Positions 26,666 through 40,700 of a stretch of DNA of 64,000 nt are shown here, piece after piece (within the stretch, counting starts at the first letter, position 1; each line of letters opens with the position of its first letter). The notes beneath the pieces were generated by a model, which was not told the DNA's origin, did not search any database, and saw only the letters and a list, made by a program, of their open reading frames with translations. The DNA is from Henricia sp. BOLD:AAB3569 (Eukaryota; Echinodermata; Asteroidea; Spinulosida; Echinasteridae), in the NCBI GenBank assembly GCA_037783545.1, contig JBBELK010000454.1, positions 2,976,001 through 3,040,000 on the forward strand, written 5' to 3'. A program made the translations under genes and the position numbers.

Positions 26666-27247
26666 TTAAAGGGCCTGTGACATCCTAAACAACTTTGTGC
26701 CTAAGCTTTGCTTCATAATGACGGATTACTTGTTCAGCAAGACATACTATTGTTCGTTTGGATGTAAAATCAATAAAAGGTGGCATTTTTCAACTTTGAA
26801 GATTTCATTGCAATAAATCACAGACAGAGGGCGCTGTTTTGAGTGCATCACATAAGGAAGACAGAAGGGAAAAGTTAAGAAAAAACATAAGACTTCAAGT
26901 TGGACTTGTGGCAAATTGCTGCAGTTTCTACCCCCAGTTTTGTCATGGCTTACAGCAGGCAACATGTAAAACAAACTCAAACAGCCATGGATTACAAAAG
27001 TTTCAAGAAAATTGAGAAAAAAGTGGAATCTTTTGTGCACAGATCAATGTGATTTTCCTGTGTTTGCCTCTTGTGACGTCGTGACCTTGGTCATGAATAT
27101 GCATTTTTTCATTAGCATAAAAACTAAAAACCTTTGTTTTAACCCCCAAAGCAAGCTCCAAATAGGATTTTTATGACTTTAACTGAGTAAAGTGGTTTTA
27201 AGGCATAGATTTCATTGATAAAAATCCTAAATAAGGGGCCCTTTAAA
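26666..27247 (-). mobile_element. MITE family C, copy 1
   Basis: TTAAAGGGCC at one end is inverted as GGGCCCTTTAA at the other. The interior matches 62,520-63,086 in opposite orientation, including the CAGGAAAATC, TGTGCACAAAAGAT and TTTCATTGATAAAA blocks. It is non-coding. Confidence 0.8.
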
Positions 27248-27686
27248 TACCATAAAAAGCAAGTGGGGCAAAAACTATCAAATAGACGGCATTTAGAATA
27301 CATGCAAATTTATTTCACATATTTGCTTTTATTTCACATGCCCTTTAAAATCTTGAAGGAATTGTTAGGACTATAAAAATTAGACTGACAAACACCGATA
27401 TACACATCTGGCATATTTGACAATCAGCAATACATTAGCAACTTTATCACAAAATCAAAAATTCTCAAATAGACTAGACTGTTCTCTGGATCGTATTAAA
27501 TAATGTTGGACAAAACGAGTGGGAAAAACAAATAAAATTTCTGTAATCAAGTTTGATGGGGAAAAAGACATGAATGTGAAACAATTTCATTTGTCTTAAA
27601 TCACACTGGAAACAGATTTCACATGCGAGATTGTACACAGTTGAACTAATGAAAAATACTTCAACCGGATAAACAACTGCATCAAA

Positions 27687-27846
27687 TATAGACCGCATCA
27701 AATAGCCGCTATTTCGTGGGGCACCTTTTGTTACTTAAGCCGTTCAACAATGGAAGCACAATATGTTCAGACGGCCATGCATGATGCATGTCCTCAAGGA
27801 ACAAAGAAACTGCCCCACGAAATGGCGGCTATTCGATACGGTCTAA
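27687..27846 (-). mobile_element. Palindromic MITE family D, copy 1
   Basis: The arms TAGACCGCATCAAATAGCCG and CGGCTATTCGATACGGTCTA bound a 160-bp unit; CGTGGGG and CCCCACG sit just inside. The central part is the reverse complement of the copy at 53,876-53,994. The apparent short open frames are non-coding. Confidence 0.85.
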
Positions 27847-27934
27847 AGACAATGGGTAAATTAACCATGGGTAAAACTATATTAATATCCAGGGATACTC
27901 AGATCAATGTACCTACATTATTATTACAATACCC

Positions 27935-28200
27935 CTGATCACAAGGCTCCATTAGATCACTCCATACACCATCTCAGCTCCCTGGGGAGTATACAGCCTC
28001 GGCTGCCTATTAGGCGCTCAATGGCTAATCAAACACATCAACATTCACTAGCCTCTCAGGTACCCATTTTACTCCTGGTTGAAGAGAAGCAATGCGTGGC
28101 AAAGTGCCTTGCTCAAAGGCACACGCACATGAATGGACTGGACCGGGATTTCAACGCACGACCGTTAGAACTCACCAAAGTGTTGAATACGATTTGGGGG
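27935..28200 (-). mobile_element. SINE-like repeat fragment
   Basis: On the minus strand it carries GAGCAAGGCACTTTGCCACG, similar to the SINE A core, with a GTTGAAATCCC B-box-like motif near 28,150. It is weaker than the other copies. Confidence 0.4.
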
Positions 28201-28358
28201 GCGGGGGGAGCGGCGGGGGAAGATAAAAAACCACATATAGTATTGTCTTGTGACTTCAGATATACCTGTACATGAAAAAAAAAGCTCAGTGTCCTTTGAA
28301 ATGCGGACAAAAGTGTCAAGGCCTGATGAAACAAACACAAATGATAAACCTGTAACAG

Positions 28359-28637
28359 CCAAACTTGGGATGAGAGAAAAATCGTAAGGACGTTATCGGG
28401 ATTCGAACCCGAAACCTCCGACTCACTGGGTAGATGCTCTACCAGCTGAGCTATAGGGCACAATTAGTATACTCCCTCAGGTTTTCCCTATGCACCCAAC
28501 GAGCTCAGGAAAAACCTGGGGAGTATACCAATTGTGCCTTATAGCTCAGCAGGTAGAGCATATGCCCGGAAAGTCAGAGGTTTCGGGTTTGAATCTTAAT
28601 AAGACCCTTACGATTTTCTCTCATCCCAAGCTTGGTT
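28359..28637. mobile_element. Foldback element with two divergent tRNA-like heads, copy 1
   Basis: Two tRNA-like units lie back to back: minus strand at about 28,461-28,391 and plus strand at about 28,533-28,600. Both show GCTCAGC.GGTAGAGC (D arm, A box) and GGTTTCGGGTTYGAATC (T arm, B box); the minus copy has a perfectly paired TCGGG/CCCGA T stem. The inverted pairing extends inward (AGTATACTCCC against GGGAGTATAC) and outward (GGGATGAGAGAAAA against TTTTCTCTCATCCC). Acceptor stems do not pair, so these are not tRNA genes. Any Pol III transcription would run outward on both sides. Confidence 0.8.
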
Positions 28638-28796
28638 GTTTCATTTCAATGGTTGCATTTGTAATAAATGTAGGTAATTTCACATGAAATAAGTGAAATA
28701 TTTCGTGGGTCCATACGATGTAAATGAATGTAATCTGCCATACACGATGCGGTATATGTACTATATACTAAGTGCGTTTCCCAAGATGAGCTGTCA

Positions 28797-31700
28797 TCAT
28801 TTTGAGTCAGATCCAAGAAAAATCCTGAAGAAAAACGAAAATAGGAAAACCTTAACAATTAGTACATTTAATTGAAAACAATTATATTAACATATTAAAA
28901 GAATATTTTGAGATCCTTCATGAAATAACTGAAAATTTGTGTAATATTTTTGCAGAAATCCAAAATCAGACTGGACCCCTGCCCAGTCCCAAGTCACTTA
29001 CCAAGCATTCCTAGCTTTCACAGCTTCAATTCTCACTCTTCTTTTTTTATCGTCAAGTCTGGGTATTAGACTCCGTACAACTTTAAATTGTTGAGGAAAA
29101 ACCTGGGGGAAAAAAACAGAAAAAAATGCAAATTTTGTGTGTATGTGTTTTCTGTTTCTTACACAAAACACGGTCACAATATTCCAAACAAAATTCCAAA
29201 ATATAATTCTTCTTTTTTTATCCTTGTGGGAATCCGTGATTGACTGGTTTGGGTCGTTGACTCACAACACTCAGCTGAAAACTTGGTGTTGCGGGTTCGA
29301 TACCCAGTCGAGGTACCGGTGTCCTTGAGCAAGGCACTTAACCACAATTGCACAATCCTTCAGAAGAAGCCAATGGTTCAGTGTGTTGTGTAACGCACTT
29401 AAAATATCCCAGAGCACTCTTTTGTGAAGAGTAAGGGGATTCCCCGGTGTCTCTGGCTGTCAGCTGCCAATAGTGCCACCCACCTACGTATCTCAATGTT
29501 TAAGTAGAAGACACTTGTAAGCTTCATGTGATTCAGCTTACAGGCTTCAAATTAATAAGTTTTATAAACCAATTAAATAAATAAACAAATATTGAAAGAA
29601 CAATAAAAAACATTACTCACTATGTGGTGCTCAAGCGTGGTCAATTCTCGGATACATCTTAAGGCACTTATTCTAACTTTCTGAAAAATAAATTACAATT
29701 TGTTTCATAAATATCTCCATAAAAAATAGATCCCACATGTACTAAGATCATTCAAAAAAGTTCTAAGCCTCACTCAGAAAGATTGTTCTCGCATTTCGTT
29801 TCAACGTAGTCACCCCCAACTTCAATGCACTTGGTTCACCGATGTTCAAGCATTGCTATCCAGTCACGGAAGAAGGTTGCATCCTGGTCCTCCAAATACT
29901 CTTCGACAGCATGGATGACTTCATCATTGCTCTTAAAATGGCGACCCCGCAGGTGGGATTTGAGTTTAGGAAACAGGTAGAAGTCAGACGGTGCCAGGTC
30001 AGGTGAGTAAGGGCATGAGGCAACAATTCAAAGCCACAGTTGGCTGCTTCAGCCACTGCCACCTGCGACGTGTCATTGTCCTGGAGCAACAGCACGCCCG
30101 CTCACAGCCTTCCCCTGCATTTCCTCTTGATTGCTTCTTTCAACTGATGTGTAATACTCATTAATGGTTTAACTCTTTTCAAAGTAGTCTATCATGATAA
30201 CATCCTCAGAATCCTAAAAGTTTCAGCTACTATTCTCCTTTCTGTGCGAGGCTTAAAACGTTTTGAATGACCCTCACATATTGACAATGAAACTTATGCC
30301 TTAAAGACAGAAGACATAATTTGAAAATTTATAAAAACAGGAACAGCATCATTACATATTACTAAAGAATAATGTTGATAAACTGCCTTGTAAAAATTTC
30401 AGCCACATAGATGCAGTAATACTTCAGAAAACCATAAAAATCCATGCATGGTTTTTGTACATGAATGAATGGTTTTTGAAAAAAACACCTTTAATTGGCA
30501 ATTTCTTCCACAAAGGTACCATTTCACAAGAACAAAAAATCACGTGGTGTTTGTTACCATTGCTATCAACACTTTTAGTCTGGTTTTTCTTGTCAACTCG
30601 TGAAGTAAATTTTTGGGTAACTGCAAATGAAGTATTGGGCTTTAAATATGAAGAACTTCTGAATTCCGACTTACCATGGACAGTTCGTATCCGGCTAGCC
30701 TCAGAAGATCGGGCAATACGGAATCAACGTACGCAGAGATTATTCCAGGTGCATCGTGGGTAAGAAGCTCCAGCCTCTCCAAAACCGACTGGTAGAGGGC
30801 GCTGTCCTCTTGGTGTAACGACTGGACCAGGAGCGGCATAAGAGGGGGTAGTTCGCTCAGGAGGACTTGACGAGGCACGAAGTGTAGGAGGTAGGAGAGG
30901 GCTTGGAGGTAATGCTTCTTGGTTTCTGATAAAGTGGAAAATGGGGTGTTTCAAAATAACAAGCAACCTGGGTGTCAACATTTCAAGTGACCTGAAATAA
31001 CCATATCTGTACATATTTTGAACCAGTGTACACCATATCTTTTGAGAAGTGGCAATGTTATAAAGTACTTTTAGGCAGGGTCATTAATGCATAGTTCCGA
31101 CCTGTTAATCAAGCCGAACCCGCCGACCAATCACAGCAGAGCTAGCAGACAGCGCCCACATAGGTCAAAGTGCATTGCCTCACAAACGACATCACACAAT
31201 TTTCTATCCATACAGTTTGTACAGTGTTGTATGCGGCGTTCCGGGTGAATTTTTGGTTTCAAGGCCGGGCGATTCGCTGTTCAAAGGTATGGAAGCACGT
31301 ATTTCATGATGTGACATCCCTGCATTACTGGCCCTTTACTCAGTGTCATCCAACAAGTTAGGCCATGAAACTATCGCCCAACTTTGTTGGAGCTTGTTAA
31401 ATCAAAATGACCAATAGCAGAGTAGAACACCTGTCATGTTAACGTAGAAGCCAACCACAGTTCTACTCCATTCTGGTGTGAAATCGCCCAAGCCTATTTT
31501 GTACCTTGTGCTGTGTTCTTGTGTCTGTCAATAATCCTTGGCAAAAGCTGAAGAAACAACCGCTGTCTGTACATCAACTTGACGTCTGCGTGGGAGGCGG
31601 GGCTCATGACGTCTTCAGACTCACTCAAGATGACGTCAAGACCCTCGGCAGCAAAACCACCCAAAACTGGGTCCTCGAAGAAACCCACAAGATGGGATAT

Positions 31701-34700
31701 GAAGTGGTCACAGGATGGGTGGGACCGCAGGAGAAGGGATTTTGTAAGCTGCGTTTAGAAAAATAAGTGCATCACAAGAGAAAAAAAATTGAAAAACAGT
31801 TGAAATTGTTTCCATTGTCACATGATTTAAATATACTCAAATATTAAAAAAAAAAAAAAACATCTGTCATCTGCCAATTTCAATTCAATTTCGTAAAAGT
31901 TATGTAATACATGTCTGGCAGACTGAACAAGGTCATAAGCCTGGACAATGCATAGTTCCGATTTTGCCCAGTTAACCCCGCCCCCTTGGATATTGTTGCT
32001 ATGGCTCACACGCTATCGTCAAAATGGCGACACACAACGTACAAAGCTATGGGATATTCAACGGAAAGCACAGATTCATTGGAGAAAACTCAAAGGTATT
32101 CATGTTTCAGGGTCGACAGTTATCTTAGAACACACCGAGTAAAGGGCCAGTACAGGGATGTCATATCATGAAATACGTGCTTTCGTACAACGAAACGACC
32201 GGCCTTGAAACCAAAAATTCACCCGGATCATCGCATACAACACTGTACAAATTGTATGGGGCAGAACATCGCGTGATGTTGTTGCAAACATTGCACTTTG
32301 ACCTATGTGGGTGATCTCTGCTAGCTCTGTTGTGATTGGTCGGCAGGTTCAGTTGATTGACAGGTCGGAACTATCTATTGGTGCAGATGAAATTTACAAT
32401 GCTTCACATGAATGGTGCGTAATTTCACTGCTCTGTGGTTGCTAATTTGCCTTTTGCGTGTAAAATTTGCATAATGGTTGGTGCCCCGAATTCTTCTATT
32501 TGAAATGGAGCTGCAGTTCAGAAAATCACATACTGTGCTATTGTTACTACGTGGTGCAAGCCATTGCCTAGCAATCAACAGTCTGGTTACTTTATGCCAT
32601 TCTATCCTACGGTGAACACAGTATTGATTCTGTACTTCACACATGCTGTGTGCACCACATAGCAACAAAAAATTAGTCTGGTCAAGTAAATACTAAGGGT
32701 GCATGTCAAAGGAAGTAAGTCAGTACACCAGACTATATTTACGTGAAACGTGCAAATGGCTAATTTGCAAAATATTGGCAGTTGCAAAATTGTGCATTTC
32801 AATTTTTTGAGTATATTTCCCTTATTAAAATGGCAAGGATAGAATTTACAAAAGGATTATCAAAACTGAAGTTGAATGATCGATGTTTTGAGATCCTTAC
32901 CCAAATCCAGCCGTTTAGAGCTCGCTGCCTCGGCTGTTCTTGATCGCCACTTGACTCCAGTATGGTTGATAGATGCTGCTTGCAGGACTCTATGATTTGG
33001 TCTAGTTCTGGTCCTGGGGTGGATTGCAATTAAGGAAGTTAAGATGGTTTAACTTTTAAGACGTCTTAACTAAGCAGGGTTGTAACAAGTCTCCCTCTGC
33101 TTGAGTCCCAAGTCAAGTCAAGTCAAACTGCCTTCGAGTCCCAAGTCAAGTCAGGCATGTTGGTCAAGTCGAGTCAAGTTAAATAGTCACAACAGTAAAT
33201 TTGTTCAAGCTAATTTCAAAATGAGTCCAAACACTGAAACTTGCATTTGTGTAGGGTATTTTTGTTGTTCTGGCCAAGAATGCTCCATATTTAAAGTCTC
33301 TGGCCGAGTCCCAAGTCAAGTCAAATACTGCCTTCGAGTCCAAAGTCAAGTCAAGTCAAATCAAGTCAAACTACCTTCGAGTCTCAAGTCAAGTGATGTC
33401 AGTGAAAATCGGGACTTGAGTCTACATCTTTACAACACTGTAACTAGACGTCATAGATTAATTTTGTCTTGCAATACACATTTCTGTGACAAGTTTGTGG
33501 TAAGCAAATTTTTTTGTGCTTAACAGCTCCAAGAAATTGGCCCCAGATTTAAGGAATTAAATTAAATTTAAAGAAAATCTTTCCCTTATGAAAACATCAT
33601 CAATGTATCTCAATAAATAATTAAATAAAGCAAAAATACTGACCAGCTGTTAATTTGTTGACAACCCCGGCCAGACACTTCGCTGCCGTGGTACTGGTCA
33701 ATGAATGGTCACTGCCTGTGGACATGATCAGCAGACTGGACAGTACTTCAGACTGGTCTGGGATGGTCAATTCTCTTTGGACAGAGCATATGCAGGCTGT
33801 CAGTAAGGTGACCAGTTGAGTCTGTGGCCAGGGGGAGTTGACCTGAATGGACAGATAAAAGTAAAATTACATTTATTAATCTTTTTATGAATACAATTAA
33901 GTAGTACTGCTAATTTTCTATCTTAAAATATTGTTATGTGAACTGCAGAAATGAAGATTGAACGGTTATTTTTGAAACAAATATTTTAAAAACAGGGTGC
34001 AATTTGCTTTATTCATTGCAGAATGAAGTAAACTTTTCTAGTTTGCAGTGATTTTCATTGAGGGGCACTCTGACTTTTGGGTGAAACAAAATCACAATCA
34101 TAAGCGCAAAGATATATAACTGGTACTCTCAATTTAGAGGCTGTGAGAAAGCAATTTTATTAATAGCTTTTTTAGTCCTTTAGGCCGAGTAATTTAACTT
34201 CAAAAGCATCAATCTTACCTCTAGTGGCTTAAATACTGCATCAGCTGGTATCAGCTTTTCTGAGGGAATTATGCTTTCCAGTTTATGTCGATGAAACACG
34301 TCAGTAACTTGCTGACAAAGTAGTGAAGCGGAACTGTACCAAAGACAGATTGTTAAGAAAATGTGTTAAAAAAAAAAAGCTAAAGACACAAATGTTACTT
34401 TTGTGGGAGAAATTGCCAACTGAAGGTGCTTTTTTTTAAACCATTCATTCAACACAAAAACTATGCATGGATTTTTCAGGTTTTCTGAAGTTTTACTGCA
34501 GAGCGTGAGGGACGGAAATCAAAAGACAAATGCCTTTCCTTAGTCAATACAACAAATGAAAACTAAAGTTTACCTGCTACTGATGTTAATACACACACCC
34601 AGTTTATCAAATGTTGAAATTGACTTTACAGTTTTATGCAGAGGTTGTTTTTATACGCGAGGGACGGACAATCAATAAAATTGACAAAACCTACAATTTT

Positions 34701-37700
34701 TTACATGCACTTTCAACTATTTCTTGAAAAAGTGATGGCACAGTGTGCCCAGTCAAATTTATTCTGTTAATTTTTGTAATATGATTGTAAAATATGGACA
34801 TTTCTTTACTGTTTGAGGTATTATTTTGATCAATTTTAGAAATTTTGAAATTTTCATCCAGTGTTTACCAGTTTTGGATCACGCTCTGCATCTATGTGGC
34901 TAAAATTTCTACAAGGCAGTTTATCAACATTATTCTTTAGTTATGTAATGCTGTTGTTCCTGTTTTTTTAAAAAAGTTTTCCAATCATGTAATGTCTTCA
35001 CACAGCAGACATACCTTGAATCGAGAAACTGAGTAATGTTCCTCACAATAGCTGCTAAAATTACAACCACCACCTCTCTGCATAATGGATGGCAAGAGTT
35101 GACCTCTGACCTCGTTGTCAGAGCAGCCACGATAGATTTTTGAAGGATTTCAGGCAGGAGTTTTTTGTAGAAGAACGTCAGGCTTGTGGGGTCTGATCTA
35201 TTTTTTGTGACAATACTCAGAATACTTTGACACGTTGTGACGCATTCTTCAATTCTGGAAAGGGCCTCACCACCTGAAAAGAATATTTCAATATTTATAT
35301 CCCCCTAAATCAAGTTTGAAGAATTAAAGGCACAGGCTCACCAGCAATGCGCGCGTGCCAAATTCGTGCCACAAAATACGCAGCTCCACAGCAAATGTAT
35401 GGAGCTGCTTATTTCGTGGCACGAATTTGGCGCGTACACATTGCTGACGAGCCTCTGCCTTTAAGTAACGGTAAAGACTTGCTAAAGTACTTTTCCGACT
35501 TGTACTCATCAGAGCAATATGAAAACTTGGTGTTGCGTGTTCGACAGCTGGTCGTGGTATCTGTGCCCTTGAGCAAGGCACTTAACGACAATGTTCCATA
35601 TCCTTCAAAAGGGATGTAAAGCCATTGGCCCAGTGTGTTGTGTAACGCACTTAAAAGATGCAAGAGCATTCTTTCGTGAAGAGTAAGGGGATTCCCCGGT
35701 GTCTCTGGGCCGTCGGCTGCCAATGGCGCCACCCACGTATCTTGATGTTTGGGTGGAAGACACTTGGCTTCATAAAAAAACTCATTCTGATGTGAAGCGC
35801 AAGTGAACATATTTCTTATGTTCTGATCAAGAACAAACATTTTAGGAAAATTGCATTTCTTTTTTACCGCATAAATAAAATATGGAGCACTCTGCTTACC
35901 TGCGGTAATTGACCATAGGTGATCTAATAGTTTATTCACTATGTGCTCAACCAATGAGGGTTGCGTTGCTAGGGAAGCCATACTAGTGAGCAAGAGATGC
36001 TGGGATACGGGAGGCACAATATGGCTGCCACTGGGTCCCTCAACGATTTCCATGGATTCTAAACATGTATAAATAAAAGTATGCAAACAAATTTATAAAA
36101 AAGTGAGGTAGGAAACTGCAACATAACATGAAATAACATTATTTTTGAATTAATACATTATTTTTAAAAATCCCTTTTAAACTATGGCAATTTTTTGTTT
36201 TTATTTATTGCACTATTAAAGGAGTGTGACCAGACCACTTTTTTTTACCCATAACTCCCCGGGACTTACCTTATGGGTCATGAGATTTTTATATCATAAC
36301 ATCCGTTATATTTTTCTGATTACGAAACTGAAACTCCCGCGCTTCTAGGCCGCATATTTCCGAGGATATCGTCGAAAATCCACAGATTATTTGTAAACTA
36401 ATTTTCCAGTATCAACGTTACGTTTATACGCTGAAAGCCGACTCGATAGTTTTGTTCAATTTTTTACTGGAAATTGCGAATGTTTTCGGGTTTTTGGGAC
36501 ATGGGAGGTGTGTATGGGAGTTACTTGATAATATTGGTAAGTTACATCGAAAACTATTTTCCAGAAACTCTGGTCATGCTCCTTTAATGACTTAAAAACA
36601 GCCTTTTTGTTTGATATTGACAGCATCATTTTATATGATGTCTAGTTACCATGGAAATGAAAAACAAACAAACAAACATGGGATGAGAGAAAAATCAAAT
36701 GGTCCTCATCGGAAGTCGAACCAGAGACCTCTGGCACACCAGGTAGATGCTTTTCCAGCATCTGTTATGCATCCATGCAACACTGGGAGAAAAAATGGGT
36801 TCTTTGGGAAAACCTGGAGGAGAATATCACTATGCTGAGCTGGTAGAGCATCTGCTCAGAGTGCCAGCGGTCTTGGGTTCAAATCCCAATGAGCAAATGT
36901 TTAGCACCTTGGTTTTTCGTAAGTTAGTGCTGCAGCATCTTGCAGCGAACTAATATAAACATGTCTTTTTGTTTGAAAAGTGCGTTCATCAATTACATTT
37001 CAAGTTGAAAATGAAGGACCAATTTCTCACTGTTCGGATACTTGATTAGCAGATGTGAAACCGGACAGTAAAATTAAAACTGAATATTCAACCATTTGTA
37101 CCTGTGTTCAGTTTATCTAAAAGTGCTGGCAAGACGTAGTTTGTGGTAACATCTGGATAATGCATTGAAATACGGCTGAGCGTGTTCAAACATTCTTGCC
37201 TGTAAAATAAGAAAGTGCAGGTTGAAATCGCTGTCACAGAAAGAAGTGTTAGCCTTGTTTGCAGGAGGTCGTGGGTTCGATTCCCACCCGAGCACGCTAT
37301 GAAGCTTTTCAAAGTGTCTCTGGAAAGCACAGAGTATACAGTGCTAATATACGTCGGGTAAGGGCAAAACAAACCCTAATTAACATAAAATCCTAATAAT
37401 GAGTAGTAAAAGTTAAAAACTAACATTAAGTCTTTGTCAGTCTCCGAAAGGAATGCCTTTGTCATGTGTTCAGCAACCTGAACCACATCGTCTTCCACAA
37501 GGAGCCCCTTGGTCTCAACCAGAACGCCTAATCCCACCCCTGACACCGATTTGAGAGAAGTGCTGGTCTCAGACAGTACGGTTACAAAGACAGATAGAAG
37601 AGCTGCTTTGTGGAATGATACTGGGTTGGGGAAGTCTGCGTAGGGAAACGCTGAGGAGACACGTATGAATGCTTGAAGGATGGACAAAAGGTTCTGTCGA

Positions 37701-40700
37701 TCTTTGGCCTGAAATAGAAAAGAAAAAGACAATTACAATAAAAGAAAACCTGCTCACAACGTCATGTCCACTGGTACGGTGCAAGGGCCTATTGGTCAAT
37801 ATCTTTTGATTAAAGCAAAAATTAAACCTAATATCTTTGGTAATAAATTTGGTAAATTAATTTTAAAATTAGACTTGTACCTGTGGATGCTTGTCAAATT
37901 GGTTGAGAAGAATAGGCAGCGTAAACGCGAGAACTTTGCTGCAAACAGCTTCAGATGCACTTGCTACGGCTTGCAGAAGGCGACAGACGGGATGAATAAA
38001 TCGCAGATCTGGCTCAGTTATGTGCTTTCGACATTCTGCAGACAAACAAAATGATGCCACAAATTAAATTTCCCCGTGGGTGTTGAGATTTTTATACCAT
38101 ATCATTTGTCATTATTTTCTCATTACCATTCCGAAATTTGGCACTCTCAATCCAAATATTTTCAAGGATATTGTCAAAAAACCACAGATGTTTTATTGAA
38201 TCAATGTTGATTGGGCACCATGCCAAATATTGCGTTCTTCACCTTTAAGAATTTCATCCAAGAAGCTGTCTAAGGAGAACATAGCACCCTCTTCTTGTTT
38301 ATCGTCAGACACTGCTTTGACGACGCAACACAGACACCCAAGGGCTGCTTGCTCAATGTCTTGGCTTAATGACTGGAACGCCTACAAACACAAACACACT
38401 AGAATATGAACAGGAACAAAAGCGACTAAAGAAGTACACCCTAGAAACAAAATATGTCCCACCAAAAATTGGATACAAACTTCACAAAGAAGAGTTATTT
38501 CACCAATGCGTTGTTGTATGGGTGCCAAGAAAATGACGTTAGGCAATTTTGTTTTTTTTGCATCCTATAGATGAAAAGAAATGGAGGCTGTACTCTACTG
38601 GAAGATTTTAAAAGATTAACTCTAAATTTTGTCAATCCTCCAGAATCGTTTTAAGGGATATGCAGGATTTTGAGGATTGAGGCTTATTGGATTTTTAAAC
38701 TTCAGGAGTTTAGATAAATGAAGCTTAGCGGATTTTTAGACTTGGGGATTTTGGAAGATCGAGGCTTAATGAATTTCTGAAAAATTTGACAATTTTTGAT
38801 TTTTGAAATTTTGGATGATTTTGAAGAAAAATCAGAAAATTGTTGAGGTTTGAAAATTAATGGATTTTTGAAACATTGGAGGATTATAGAAGGACGAGGC
38901 TCAATTATTTTCTTTTTATATTGGACGATTTTAGATTTTTGAAATTTTGGATGATTTTGGACAATTGCGGCTTATTGGATTCTTAGATGATTTGAAAGTA
39001 CGACACCGTCATCATCACAATTTTCATGGTTTATATTAGGTTCTTTCTGCTTTTCCACACCTCCATTTTCCAAACCCTTGCCCCCAACTTTGCCAATATC
39101 CCATTTGTAAGACCCCCACACTACCTACCTCTTTCCTACAACAAGACCACACCGCCTCCAAGTAATCCTTGAGATGTTTAGCTCCGTACACCGGAGCGCA
39201 GGTCGCCAGTGTCTCGAAGGCATCAATCTTGGCTCCTTGTAACTCAGAGGAAAGCTTTTCCATCAGGAGCGGGAGGCAGAACTGATACATGGAGGAAAGT
39301 TGAAAAAGAAAAGAAAAAGTTTGAAACATTTTTAGAGTGGAACTTTGCTATAACACAGGCACAATGTACAGTAGCCCCCAAGAGTGCATAATTCCGACAT
39401 GTCAATCAAGCTGAACCCGCGTGACCATATATGACCAATCACACCAGAGCTACGCAGACAGCGCATTAGCATGTACTGCTCACAACAGACACACGTGCTT
39501 ATAACCGCGGTTCTCGGCCGTATTGCTTGTACGCAGTCGCCCCAAGTGAATATTGGTTTTAATGTCGGGTTATTCGCTGTTCAAAGGTAAGAAAGTGCAT
39601 ATTTTATGAATATATGACATCCCTGTATTACTGGTCTTTCACTCAGTGTGTGCTAAGATATCTGTCGACCCTGAAACATAAATACCCTCGAGTATTCTCC
39701 AATGGATCTGTGCTTTCCATGCCAGTCTCATTGCTCTGTGCATTGTGTGTCGCCATTTTTGCGATGGCTTGTGAGGCATAGCAACAATATCTAATGGGGT
39801 GGGGTTAACTGGGCAATCTCGGAACTACGCATTACAATGCATTTACTAGTGATATTCTATTACTATACCTCATAAATATTCATCAGGCAGTTGCAGTATT
39901 TCATAGGTCCATTCAAAAACTCAAATGTGTGTTAGTTTTACAATTTCCCCGCATCTTCCGAATTCACACACGATTCTCAATATCCCACACTTGGGTCGCA
40001 CCCTTATTATGACCAATCACGTTCTCAACATGAACTAACCTCTGCAAATTTCGGCGTCCCTGCCAGGCAACTGCGAAGGCCCTGGACCAACGTTTCGGTG
40101 CTGATGCCGTAGGGGTCATTGGACGGGGGTCGAAAGTCAATCGGAAAGTAACAAGAGGTTACCTCAAATAACTCCTCCACGAAAATATCTTAAAAAGAGG
40201 AAAAAAACGGAAGAAGATTTTTGTAATAAGACTAAACTGAAGGGATTTTTTCAGGTTTTCTAAAGTTTTCCTACATCTTTGTTGCTGAAATTTATACAAA
40301 ACAGAATAGAGAAATTGCCAACTGAATGGCTTTTTTTTTTTAATTGTCTGCAGACATATTTTTACCATTTCTTCAACAGAAAAAACAAGCATGGATTTTT
40401 CAGGTTTTCTGAAGTATTCCTGCAGCTATGTAGCTGAAATGTCTAAAAGGCAGTTTATCAACATTACTCTTTAGTTATATAGAGTTGTCGTTGTTTCTGT
40501 TTTTAAAACGTTTTCAAACCATGTAATCTGTCTTTAAATTTACGTATCGGGAGTTTTACCGATGGGGAAGTGGTCAATCAACGTGGTTGCAATCTGGAAT
40601 GCCATGACAAGGTTCCGTGGGTCTTTTTCTCCTTCCATCGCCTGTATGAATCCATAGACAAATTCTGATCCCATCTGACGCAGTTCTGGGTAAGGAATAA

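Noticed and set aside
28391..28461. Functional tRNA gene
   Set aside because: D and T arms are good but the acceptor strands do not pair; it is a SINE-type head.
33101..33523. 140-aa frame in MMS19 intron 16
   Set aside because: Its composition is the CAAGTCAAGT repeat; it is not a protein-like sequence.
35409..36086. 225-aa minus frame containing MMS19 exon 13
   Set aside because: Only the 36,058-35,900 part is MMS19; the remainder reads through the intron and SINE A.
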